Shown: piece by piece, positions 1-8,911 of the stretch | Layout: each line of letters opens with the position of its first letter | Numbering within the stretch: the first letter of the stretch is position 1 | NCBI GenBank assembly: GCA_022925895.1 | Contig: JAKSYS010000034.1 | Span: 123,936-187,935, forward strand | Source: Fragilaria crotonensis | Lineage: Eukaryota; Bacillariophyta; Fragilariophyceae; Fragilariales; Fragilariaceae | Direction of reading: 5' to 3' | Length of the DNA stretch: 64,000 nucleotides | Notes under the pieces: generated by a model | The model's input: only the letters and a program-made list of their open reading frames with translations | Told to the model about the DNA's origin: nothing | The model's database searches: none | Program-made: the position numbers and the translations under genes

Positions 1-777
1 GATGTAGGGATGCGTGTTACGCCAAATGAGGGGACGGAACTTCACCCTGGAAATGAATAGCTTTAGTTGATTGACTTCGTTCTTGAGATATTTGCCATTC
101 ACAACACCGGAAAAGTAGAACATTTTGGCTCCCTCGTAGATCTCCGTCCAGAATCTGTGTTTCATTAGCTTCTTTGTTTTTCGCAGGTTTTTTGCGGTTT
201 TAAACTGATCAAGATGGGTGAAAATACCCATTACCTTTGGAAATCCATGGGTTTGTAGAATGTTCAGGAATTCAAAGGTTTCCATTTCAAAACCAAATTT
301 TGCATCGACGCAAAGCAAGACAAGATCTGCAACCTTGGCACAGTCCAACATTGCGGCCGTATCATTCGGACATTCAATGAATGTGATTCGCTTTTTCTTC
401 CCAGTGACCACTGTTATTGGACCTGTGACTGTCTTGAGATTGTGATTCGTATACATCTTCACCAGGGATCGAATCAACGTCGACTTTCCAACTTTAGGTG
501 GTCCCATTACGACTACGACACTTGGAGGAGAATCGAGTATGTCAGCGGCTCGTCGATCATTGTGAGGAACATATTCCTTCTTTTGAGCACGGTCCAAGTT
601 ACGTTGCATTGTCCGTTGGGTTCGAACAATGTTGGCCACGGAGAACGCCCTAGGGTTGTGTCGATCCACTCGTTTGTTGTCCTTCTTGTCCTTGGCGTCT
701 TTCTTCTTCTCCTTCGCACCGCGCCCAGCCTTTTTGGCCTTGTGGCCATGGTTGTCTTGCTTGTCTACCCCCTCCAT
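1..777 (-). CDS. BMS1: BMS1 ribosome biogenesis GTPase, N-terminal part (runs off the left edge)
   Basis: The minus strand is open from an ATG at 777 to the window edge (259 codons) without an intron. The protein starts with a very lysine-rich tail, then has the conserved BMS1 N-terminal stretch (NPRAFSVANIVRTQRTMQRN), a G1/P-loop GPPKVGKST at about residues 91-99, and a following region with VTGPITVVTGKKKRITFIEC and GIFTHLDQFK. BMS1 is known as the GTPase of the small-subunit processome that works with RCL1 in nucleolar 18S rRNA maturation. Full-length homologues are about 1,100-1,200 residues, so roughly the C-terminal three quarters lie beyond the window. The related protein TSR1 normally lacks this intact P-loop, which favours BMS1. 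Confidence 0.93.
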   Translation of the reverse strand, partial: MEGVDKQDNHGHKAKKAGRGAKEKKKDAKDKKDNKRVDRHNPRAFSVANIVRTQRTMQRNLDRAQKKEYVPHNDRRAADILDSPPSVVVVMGPPKVGKSTLIRSLVKMYTNHNLKTVTGPITVVTGKKKRITFIECPNDTAAMLDCAKVADLVLLCVDAKFGFEMETFEFLNILQTHGFPKVMGIFTHLDQFKTAKNLRKTKKLMKHRFWTEIYEGAKMFYFSGVVNGKYLKNEVNQLKLFISRVKFRPLIWRNTHPYI

Positions 778-1290
778 GGTACCAGGTTAGTGTGACTGCT
801 CTATATCACCAAGGGTCAAAATGTTGGAAATTGTTCTTGAGAAAACAACAAAATGGACCCCAACACTGAGTGATGAGAGGAGCGAAAATTGTGCCATTCT
901 CGGTTGGCCTCGACTGATCACTGGATGCCAAGGCATTATTGCGCCCATAACCTTTTAGATGTTCTTGAAGATCAACTACAGTAGCATATAGCGGTATAGT
1001 ACTACAGTAAGCAGTGAATCCCGCAACCCACCCCTCTATGGATTTCTGATTTCTGTAACCCCTATATTGGTAGCCTATATCGCTAGGCTATAGCTAATAC
1101 ATCGCTCGAGCACGAGTTCCATTGTGCACGTAATTCGTGCTACATCCTCGGCCCACTTGAACAATGACAATGGACCGCGATTCGAGGGAAGAACCTCAAG
1201 ACACACGTGATGCTCTACCAGTAGTCGACAGGACACAAATAAATGGATCCTCTGAGCGACAGAGGATAACAATATACGTGGGTTCGTCGT
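778..1290. other. Intergenic spacer between BMS1 and the MFS-Sec14 gene
   Basis: The 513 bp between the BMS1 start and the stop of the next gene should hold the BMS1 promoter and the neighbour's 3' UTR. I see no credible ORF, RNA gene or repeat in it. Confidence 0.5.
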
Positions 1291-4200
1291 CTAGTTAGTA
1301 CCAAACTTGTATGACTCCATTTCGACACCGACGTCAAACGTCCGCGAGTCGAGTCGCTCCCTTGCGAACGACATGTTCGCATCATCCAGTAACGCAGTGA
1401 TGTCACAAATAGGTACGGTAACTGCGTCTCCAAACACAGCACACATTTGTTTTCGCCGAACAGTGCCATTGGAAGCAGGTCCTGGTTCGACGAATTCACC
1501 AACCACGTTCAGCTGAAGGGAGAACGATAGGATGTAAAGGAATAATGACACCAGAGAAACTCCGAAGAAACAAAAGGATGCATCGAACGGAGTCGGTCGT
1601 TCTCGAAGTGTTGACCAGAAATACATTGGAGCTACAATCAAGATGCCAATCAGATCGGCCACAGATTGCAGGGTAGATGTTAGCTTTCCCGTCCGGCAGT
1701 GAGAGGTTAGGCGTTGGTGGCCATACATCCTTACAATACTTCCAGCCTTCGGGTTTGCGACATAGTTTTCGCACGCAATTTGTTGTAGGATCGAGATTGC
1801 CACCATACCCATCATACTTGCAAGCGCCAAGCCGGCGACTAGGAGAATTGTTGATACCATGTTCATCACAGAATCCACCCGCGCCACGGATACAATAGAG
1901 TTTGGTACGAGCGGCAGTATGATTAGTATCAACATTTCCGCTCCAACCCCGGTTCGAAGTGCTCTCATGGGGGCCTTGCTCGGAATCTGAGACAAAAGCT
2001 GCGCAAACTTTGTCCTCATGATCCATTGGACCAAAATTGACGCGCAGAATAGCGAGAAACCCCCGCGAGCAGGAGTGTATCCCAAGCCTCCGAGAATAGG
2101 AGGGGTCAGTATGTACAGGGGAATGAGGCATTCGACAGCTCCGTGGACAACAAACCAGAAGAAATACATGCAAGAAGCCACAGCAAGGATTCCAGAAGTA
2201 TTGTACGACTTTGCAGCGGATGCCTCAAATTGCTCCTCAATCGATGCCATAGACACAACATTTCTGCGTGGACGATCCACAGACCCTGTACGTTGGCGGA
2301 GTGCAGGCGATGTTGAGAGTTCCGGTTTCCAGGTGCCAGAGTTCAAAGTTCTGGAAACGTCGTCTTGTGTTGCTCCATTCTCTGAGACCCATTTTTGGTC
2401 AGCGTAGTCAAATGAGTACATGCGGGGCTTTGCGATCTCCGAATATTTGTCGGCAAGTGGTTGAGATTCGAAACTTGGAGCCATTTCGTACTTCGTCACG
2501 AGCTCTCTCATTTCTAATTCGTATGGGTGTTGCTCAGTCGGGTATGGCGACGTCCCACCGTACTCTTTTGGTATTTGGTCTTCGTCAATATACTGCAGCA
2601 GGGTCTCTAATGAGTTGCTCTTGGACAAGATCTCAACCATTAGTGAATCCGGAGCAAGACTCTTCATTCCAGACCACACCCCAGACAGCCAGAAAGGTGC
2701 ATTGACCACAAACACTTTCCCAGTCGTGAGGGGGTAATATCTAGTATTCACGTCGCCAGTATGGGTCATGTATTTGATAACATCTCGACTGACCATAGAC
2801 ATCGAAATGCCTTCGACATCCATGACAACAGAAAAATTCCAATTTGAGAACCTGTGCCTGTCAACCCCTCGACGCCGCAACACTTCCTCCTTGTGACATA
2901 ACACATTTGAGATGTATTCCATCATGAAGAAATAATGGCGAGTCATCTCGTCAATGGAAACACCACTTTGGAAGAGTTCTTTCAGTTTCATTTTTCCTGG
3001 CTTTTCGTAGAGAATCGGCAAGCCCTCCTTACTGAAGCCGTGGAAGTGTTGAGAATAGGCTGCCTTGACTTTAGGAAACAATGTGTGCGGACCTGCATGA
3101 AGTCTCCAAATGTCAGAATCCTTTCTCCACTGCTGCATTTCGAGCCACATTTTCATTGCCTTCTTCTCGCCCCAACAGCGGATGAAGTTGTCAGGAACGA
3201 TTGACTCGCATTCACCAACGGGAACGAATGCTGGCGATCCATTCTCGTAAACACATTTGTTGTCTCGATAGACTGCAACGTCGCTCTTGTCGTTGGTGCC
3301 CCACTCTATTGTGTTTTCTTCAAAATAATTCACTGCCTGTTCGTCGTCGAAAGACATGTCCAGGTCGTCCATATCACCGAACGATTCACAGTCAAAAAAT
3401 TCGCTGGCTGCACTGCCAGCGGTACTAAGCCGCGACCGCGAAGGTGTTACAACACTCTCCTTGGAATAAGCTCGTTTTCGAATAGGTGTCGAGTACACCG
3501 GAGTCGGAGCATGGCGAGACAGACGCAGCGGGTCGAAGGGGCCATCCTCGAGCAAATCGCCATCTGTCCCAAGCATTGATATGGATTCATTTTGTTTCCT
3601 TCGACGTACGCCTGTCACTGCACGATCGATGTTATGCCTCTTTGGGGTAGGGGTGCGTTGTGATGCCTTCGACACATGTTTCTTGGCATACCAAAACAGG
3701 AGTCTGAGGCAAGCTTCGCCGACAACTGAAATGACGACGAAAAACATTGGAGACAGCGTATATGGTTCGGCACCTGTGAACGCCTTAAACTTCTCATCAT
3801 TTTGAGCGTTCTCATAAAAGAGCCCTCCAAGCAGGAGGGAGAGAGTGAACCCTGCCGTATAGGTTTTTGCAGCATTGGACGTTGCTTCCGACACGAAAAC
3901 GCGCGCCTTGCCAGTTCCAGGTCGTCTCTGTCGCTCTCCCAGTTCTTCATCTAGCACCGAGTCATCTACAAAGTCTCCTCCTTGATTTGCAATCAATCTT
4001 GCATTCGTGACTCGGCACAGAAAGCCTGATAGCAAGCCTGACGTGAAGCGTATCATAACGAGGACATGGATTGTCCCAAGACCTGCTCCGTACGAAAACA
4101 GATGGAGGGCGAAGGTCGCGCCACCCAATCGTGCGACTAGATGATTGAGCTTGTGGTGTTCTACGTGAACTTTTTCCGCCACCAAGGTACCCATCCACCG

Positions 4201-4464
4201 ACCAAAGGAGTACATGGCAACGGTAAGGGCGAATGGATAAACGACTTGTGACCAGCTTGCTGCAGCTGTCTCCGCCGCCGGAACGATAATAGCAGTATTT
4301 TCCATCTGAAAATGGTGATGTTGCGGAACAAGTATTCGATGGATGAGTTTGGGACCAAAGGGTAGGATTGCGGTTCGGGACAGTCCATCCAGTAAGAGGG
4401 TAATTCTTCTCATTGCTGCCAGGGATGACAGCTCTTTTCCTTCATGTCTGTAACTCGGATCCAT
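1291..4464 (-). CDS. MFS-type membrane carrier with an internal Sec14/CRAL-TRIO domain
   Basis: Single exon, 1,057 residues from the first in-frame ATG (4464); 4413 is an alternative start, and open frame without ATG extends to 4662. Residues ~20-265 look like the N-terminal half of a major-facilitator carrier: a first helix (RRITLLLDGLSRTAILPFGP), a second ending in a motif-A-like loop (FGRWMGTLVAEK), and further hydrophobic segments. A polar, Ser/Arg/Asp-rich linker follows. Residues ~430-640 match a CRAL-TRIO lipid-binding domain (FHGFSKEGLPILYEKPGKM, VVMDVEGISM, FVVNAPFWLSGVWSGMKS, IPKEYGGTSPYP). Residues ~755-990 are about six more helices beginning GAVECLIPLYILTPP and LGGLGYTPARGG, like the second half of ZIFL-type MFS proteins. 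The Sec14 module therefore sits where the cytosolic central loop of an MFS carrier would be. Substrate unknown; lipid-gated transport is inference. Confidence 0.8.
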   Translation of the reverse strand: MDPSYRHEGKELSSLAAMRRITLLLDGLSRTAILPFGPKLIHRILVPQHHHFQMENTAIIVPAAETAAASWSQVVYPFALTVAMYSFGRWMGTLVAEKVHVEHHKLNHLVARLGGATFALHLFSYGAGLGTIHVLVMIRFTSGLLSGFLCRVTNARLIANQGGDFVDDSVLDEELGERQRRPGTGKARVFVSEATSNAAKTYTAGFTLSLLLGGLFYENAQNDEKFKAFTGAEPYTLSPMFFVVISVVGEACLRLLFWYAKKHVSKASQRTPTPKRHNIDRAVTGVRRRKQNESISMLGTDGDLLEDGPFDPLRLSRHAPTPVYSTPIRKRAYSKESVVTPSRSRLSTAGSAASEFFDCESFGDMDDLDMSFDDEQAVNYFEENTIEWGTNDKSDVAVYRDNKCVYENGSPAFVPVGECESIVPDNFIRCWGEKKAMKMWLEMQQWRKDSDIWRLHAGPHTLFPKVKAAYSQHFHGFSKEGLPILYEKPGKMKLKELFQSGVSIDEMTRHYFFMMEYISNVLCHKEEVLRRRGVDRHRFSNWNFSVVMDVEGISMSMVSRDVIKYMTHTGDVNTRYYPLTTGKVFVVNAPFWLSGVWSGMKSLAPDSLMVEILSKSNSLETLLQYIDEDQIPKEYGGTSPYPTEQHPYELEMRELVTKYEMAPSFESQPLADKYSEIAKPRMYSFDYADQKWVSENGATQDDVSRTLNSGTWKPELSTSPALRQRTGSVDRPRRNVVSMASIEEQFEASAAKSYNTSGILAVASCMYFFWFVVHGAVECLIPLYILTPPILGGLGYTPARGGFSLFCASILVQWIMRTKFAQLLSQIPSKAPMRALRTGVGAEMLILIILPLVPNSIVSVARVDSVMNMVSTILLVAGLALASMMGMVAISILQQIACENYVANPKAGSIVRMYGHQRLTSHCRTGKLTSTLQSVADLIGILIVAPMYFWSTLRERPTPFDASFCFFGVSLVSLFLYILSFSLQLNVVGEFVEPGPASNGTVRRKQMCAVFGDAVTVPICDITALLDDANMSFARERLDSRTFDVGVEMESYKFGTN

Positions 4465-5790
4465 GCTTATCAAGAAAGGCGCATTCCAATCTGGATTGAT
4501 ACGTGAGATTGATGGCAAGGAACTGCGAAGAGAAGTAATAATTCTCCAAATGGAACGCGATGGAAACCACGACTTGAGATACGAGGTTCGAATGTGTTCT
4601 TGTTTGAGCGAAGACTGGAACCTGTACTCTATTACAACTATCGACGCACTCAGATACAGCACCGTTCAACTGATGAACTCAGTCTAAACATTCAATAGAT
4701 CCGATCCGGGATGAAAGGAAGCACGTGCGCAGTGTTGTAAAGGGATGGCTCAGTCCTCCAAAAATGATGTATCAACGGAATCGAGAAGATAGTGGATAGG
4801 AGAGGGTTCAAGGACTCATGCTGTGTGCGCCTTTTTTTGAAGTCTCATGCCAAACGGGTCAGTAGACATGCGAGCCGACCGACCAATGGCGTTCGCATAG
4901 TCAGTAGTACTTGTACCTGGTGCGTGGAATCGCATGCACTATGCAGACGTGTCGTACAAAATGGTCCGTCACGAAGGGAATCATTTATGACATATATGAG
5001 AGCTTTCCCCACGCAAGAGTAAAAAGTTATTGTTGACAAGAGCCGGCCGCCAAGCATTTAACGCCCAATTTCAAAATCTTAATTCTTGCTCGTGGAAAAG
5101 TGTACAGTATTCTGTAGCACAGTATCAGGTACTCCAGTACTTGTGACCTCAGCGTGCAGGGTATAGTGTGTATCGTGTATGATATCGTATGGTACGAACA
5201 GTAACAGTGACCGTACTTTCCACTTTCCATGAGTCACTCACGATGATTAATGTACAGTACGTACCCAACACTACTTTTTATATGTTGATACGCTGATACA
5301 GCAATGCAATCCAAACATTTGATGAAAACCTTTAACTGACGAGACATTCCAGGTTTCAAAGGATTATTGAAAGCTGATGCGGCAGAATGCAAGCCTTTCA
5401 AGTTTCGTCTAGTGAGACACAACCAAGCTAGTGACGTGTTCATTAAGCAAAAGGCTCCTTGCCAAATGTGGCCAAGGCTGTCAGTCCTTCATCATACTAC
5501 AGGTTAGTATAACGAAGCCATGATTAAAACTCCGAAAAGCCCTTCAACAATGTGCAACGATTCTTCGTCGTATCACCACTTGGAGCGATAGGAACTAGTT
5601 GTCGATCATTCTTTAACGCAGTTTAGATTATCTTCCGACAATGAAGCAATTTCAACACCTCAAGGATACCATCGGCCACCTTGCCGCTTGAGACTTGAAC
5701 ACGAAGGTCACGCTGAGACTGAAATCCCCTTATACCTTTTAACGATACTCAAAGCAACGATAGGTTGCGACTCTCGCCAGCAAGTGGGTC
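4465..5790. other. Intergenic region without a recognisable gene
   Basis: This 1.3-kb stretch lies upstream of the MFS-Sec14 gene and downstream of the FkbM-type methyltransferase. Its short ORFs (for example minus strand 4845-5057 and 5234-5443) show no family likeness. The part from about 5090 to 5270 is rich in GTAC/AGTACT words, a feature of many intergenic stretches in this window. No RNA gene seen. Confidence 0.5.
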
Positions 5791-6864
5791 TTACCAGTTC
5801 CCAGATGGTTCCCAGTCGTTGCGAATGAATACAACCTCAACTTGGCCCCAGTTCCTGAATGTGACGGGTTCGATGCTGATCAAACGGTAACCAGCAGTTT
5901 CCAATTTGGTGAAAATGACATTCATATCCTTTGCTGTCATTTCGTCACCAGACCAGTGCTTTTGTGGATGCAATTCGATAAGAATCTGGCCCACCTTTGA
6001 GGCATTCCAGTCTACGAGGGACAAAAAATCCCATTCATACCCCTCAACGTCAACCTTAAGGTAATCGACATGTGAATGGCCCAGTTCCTTCATTATCGTG
6101 GCAAGGCTCTTGACCGGAAAACGACCATCCGTTGAATCCTTACCACCAAATCCATAGTCACCATGGTAGACATCGTAAAATTCCTTGCCAACGCCAGTTT
6201 CCTGAGAGGTTGGGTCAAATGTGTGAATTTCGCACCCAGGAGCGATGGTTCGTACTCGTTCTTCAAATGAAAATCGCTGTCCGGATCCCATGGAATACAC
6301 AATGCATGGTGCATGGACGTAGTGGACCTTGTGCTTTTGCATCGAAATGTTGTTGTTATTGTTTGCTTCGCCTCTCTTATTGGTCGTCACTTGTTTCCTT
6401 GTTTTCCGAGGAGAACTAGCAACAGGACCAGCAGTCGAACGCATCTGATGAACCTCCTGGAGTCCACACAACCACTTTGGTCCGTCGTGCTGTACAATGG
6501 ATGTGGGTTCCTTTTCGAAGGTCCAGAAGCATGGCATAACGGGGGTGAACATGTAAAAGAATTGGTCGCTCTTGAGCGCGCCGAAATGGGCTCCCTCGCT
6601 ATGCCTCGGCGACAGCCATGCTCGACGCTCCCGAATCTTGCGATCGGCATTCGCCAGCAAGACTTCTTTTTGCCGTTTGTCGTAGTTCGAATTCAATTTA
6701 GTCGTGTCAGCAAGGTTGACAGATTCCGATCCTTCTGCCGCCGTTGCACATCGCAGGGACGACAAAAACCAGACTGAACTGACCAGTGTCAGTGCCAACA
6801 GGCCTAGCAACAGCAGGAGCAATGCTGTTATTACCTTGGAAGCTGATCTCATTTTGCCCCTCAT
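5791..6864 (-). CDS. Type II membrane-anchored FkbM/METTL24-like methyltransferase
   Basis: 357 residues from ATG 6864. A basic N-terminus (MRGKMRSASK) is followed by one Leu-rich membrane helix at about residues 11-33, giving a signal-anchor topology with a Golgi/ER-lumenal catalytic part. The C-terminal ~190 residues match the Methyltransf_21/25 (FkbM, METTL24) family: CIVYSMGSGQRFSFEE for the SAM-binding loop, EIHTFDPT for the acidic ribose-contact strand, DYLKVDVEGYEWDFL with the family DxEGxE motif, and a final strand ILIELHP. FkbM enzymes O-methylate sugars or other small substrates; the substrate here cannot be read from the sequence. The neighbours give no functional clue. Confidence 0.85.
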   Translation of the reverse strand: MRGKMRSASKVITALLLLLLGLLALTLVSSVWFLSSLRCATAAEGSESVNLADTTKLNSNYDKRQKEVLLANADRKIRERRAWLSPRHSEGAHFGALKSDQFFYMFTPVMPCFWTFEKEPTSIVQHDGPKWLCGLQEVHQMRSTAGPVASSPRKTRKQVTTNKRGEANNNNNISMQKHKVHYVHAPCIVYSMGSGQRFSFEERVRTIAPGCEIHTFDPTSQETGVGKEFYDVYHGDYGFGGKDSTDGRFPVKSLATIMKELGHSHVDYLKVDVEGYEWDFLSLVDWNASKVGQILIELHPQKHWSGDEMTAKDMNVIFTKLETAGYRLISIEPVTFRNWGQVEVVFIRNDWEPSGNW

Positions 6865-7126
6865 CAATTCATAGCAATTGGTAACTCATGAACGTCTCTT
6901 GATGCACGGGAACATGCCCATGAATCCGAAAGTTGGGCGCGACGCGCGACAGAATGTGACATCTCCAGAAATAACGAATAAAATAACCGACTTTTCGAAG
7001 GGGTGGGGGGCCAGCGCGACACAAACACTGCCTGTAGACTGTGTACTGTATAGACTGTAAAAAAAAAAAAAAAAACCTGAAATCTAATTAACGTGTCGCC
7101 GCTAAGCTTCAGAACAAAAAGCTTGC

Positions 7127-7163
7127 GATAGGCACGGATAGGCACTACGCTGGTGGGCGTAGT
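7127..7163 (-). other. LINE 3' end: stem-loop and tail repeats
   Basis: On the element's strand the last bases are a perfect 7-bp stem ACTACGC/GCGTAGT with a 6-base loop (7144-7163), directly followed by two near-identical tail repeats, GTGCCTATCC and GTGCCTATC (7145-7127), sharing bases with the stem's edge. Some LINEs (UnaL2, for example) end in a hairpin recognised by their reverse transcriptase plus a short tail repeat; that role here is inference. Confidence 0.5.
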
Positions 7164-7194
7164 AGCTATCGTCGCTGTTTCCGGGTGTCTTGGT

Positions 7195-8911
7195 TTATAA
7201 CACTTTGAAGTATTCTCGAATGGATTTCATTCCCTGCCCTGCTCGTTTCTTCACTCTGTTGTAACTCTCGCGAAAGATCGGCTTGTTAATTGCTATCCAG
7301 TTTTTGGTTATCCTGAGGGGTTGTCTTGCGTGTTCCTCGGCGTCTTGATGCAGTAGATTTTGAACGTTCGTGTCGTACATGGACCGATTTTGATATATCT
7401 CGTGCAGCTCTTGCCGGACTTTCCGTTTGGATGCTTCTTGACGGGTGCGCTCATCGTGTCCATGAATTTCTTGGTTCCTAGATCTCCAGAGCACGTACCA
7501 TCTGTCCCAGACAAATTGGATTAGGTTTGATTGCCACTGCAGTCCTGACCGATCGAGACCGTCATCCTCTTCGCCGTGAGCCATGTAGTGCCGTGTCTGG
7601 TGTTGACTCCACGCTATTCCAAACCTTCCGAGAAATAATTGCTTCCATCCGATTCTGTTTTGCTGAGTGATGATTCCTCTGAGAGTTGGATGATACTGTT
7701 CGGGTCTAAGTTCGATGTCGGTCGTGGAAGCAAACCATAACCGTAATCCGTCCATCAATAAACCGCACACCAGGGGGAGACGTACCCGATGATATGCAAA
7801 AATCGCGAATGCCCGTCAGGAATTCCTGGCGCCACGTGATGCGATTGGGATGTTCACATCGAATGATATGCGAATGATCTTCAACCGTTGATCCGCAGAG
7901 AAGACAACTTCGTTTGCCGCCGTCGAATTTGTTGAGTTGGGCGTGGGTTGGAAGGACGCAATGTACAAGTTTGACCACGTGAGCGTGTGGCATAGGGGTC
8001 CGATTTATGGCCATGGTATGCGCCTCCCAATTTACGGCATAAAGCGTATGCTCGCTCCATGCATTCTTGTGTTGAATATAGTCAAGCAAGGGCTTCGCTG
8101 ACGCTTCGTGATGTAGTACTCCTGCGTATCGACCAGTAACCGTCCCGTCGGGAAGGAGAAGATGTGCGCGAGTGTGAGGGAACATGAGGACGAATGGTCT
8201 CTGAGCTCCATGATCTGAGTTATACATGCTGGCTTGCGCGTCCGCGTCGACGTTCAATTGTCCGAGGAGATCGAGTGAATGGTATGGTCTCTTGCAATCC
8301 TGATGGCCTTTTACGTGTTGAAGACGGACGCAAAGGGAGACTTTGCATGGACGTTTGTATTTCAATGAGGACGTCCCAATCGGCGCGTAAGCAGTCGAGA
8401 ACGACTTCGCCTTGATCCAAATCGATGGGTTCGTCACTATCTTGGATGTCACGATCGCCGAGTTTTAGAGTATCGAGCACTCCTTTGCTATCCGTCGCTA
8501 TCCTTCCTTGCCATGGTTCGTGCATTCCCGTAAATTCTTTTACCCGAAGAAGAAAACGTACCAAAGACAACAGTCCATATGCTTCGGCGCGGTACGAATG
8601 CAGGCTTCTACCTCGAACTGGTCCCTGCCCCGTCGCGAGTCTCTCCCCCTTCAACGAGCTAACCACCCAGCCGAAGGATCCATGTTGTCCGCGCGTTACC
8701 GACCCATCGCTAACTGCTCTAAAGCCTGGTGTGAGTTCCAAACACAATGTATAAGGGTCAACTGTCGTTGTGACTTGGCGCAGGAGTTCTGTTTCCCACG
8801 GTTCGAGCGTCTCGATGAAGAGGTCGAAAGTTGCGGTTGCTGAAGGGAGTACAAGCGACGAAGACTTTTGACGGAATGCCTGTCAGATTCAGAGACCATT
8901 GCTCGCCGAGG
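7195..8911 (-). pseudogene. Frameshifted C-terminal part of LINE ORF2: RNase H and Cys/His cluster
   Basis: Coding similarity continues past the ORF2 stop in three successive frames: about 8911-8440, 8440-7740 and 7770-7195. The first holds an RNase H core (GFRAVSDGSVTRGQHGSFGW, then SYRAEAYGLLS and IATDSKGVLDTL). The second completes it (VKGHQD, then QLNVDADAQAS) and carries a zinc-finger-like cluster (CLLCGSTVEDHSHIIRC). The third is a Trp/Arg-rich tail ending SIREYFKVL. The frame changes are single-base type with no intervening stop clusters, so they are either recent decay or read errors. In an intact copy ORF2 would run from 13342 to 7195, about 2,050 codons. Confidence 0.8.

Noticed and set aside
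1496-2173. Antisense and alternate-frame ORFs inside long genes (also within PPR, lipase and GET3)
   Set aside because: They overlap well-supported coding frames and lack recognisable products.
4465-4662. N-terminal extension of the MFS-Sec14 ORF
   Set aside because: The extension has no ATG; the first in-frame ATG is 4464. An upstream exon cannot be excluded.
7060-7077. A-run of about 17 next to the LINE, considered as its poly(A) tail
   Set aside because: It is on the plus strand while the LINE runs on the minus strand, so it has the wrong orientation, and it lies outside the tail repeats.
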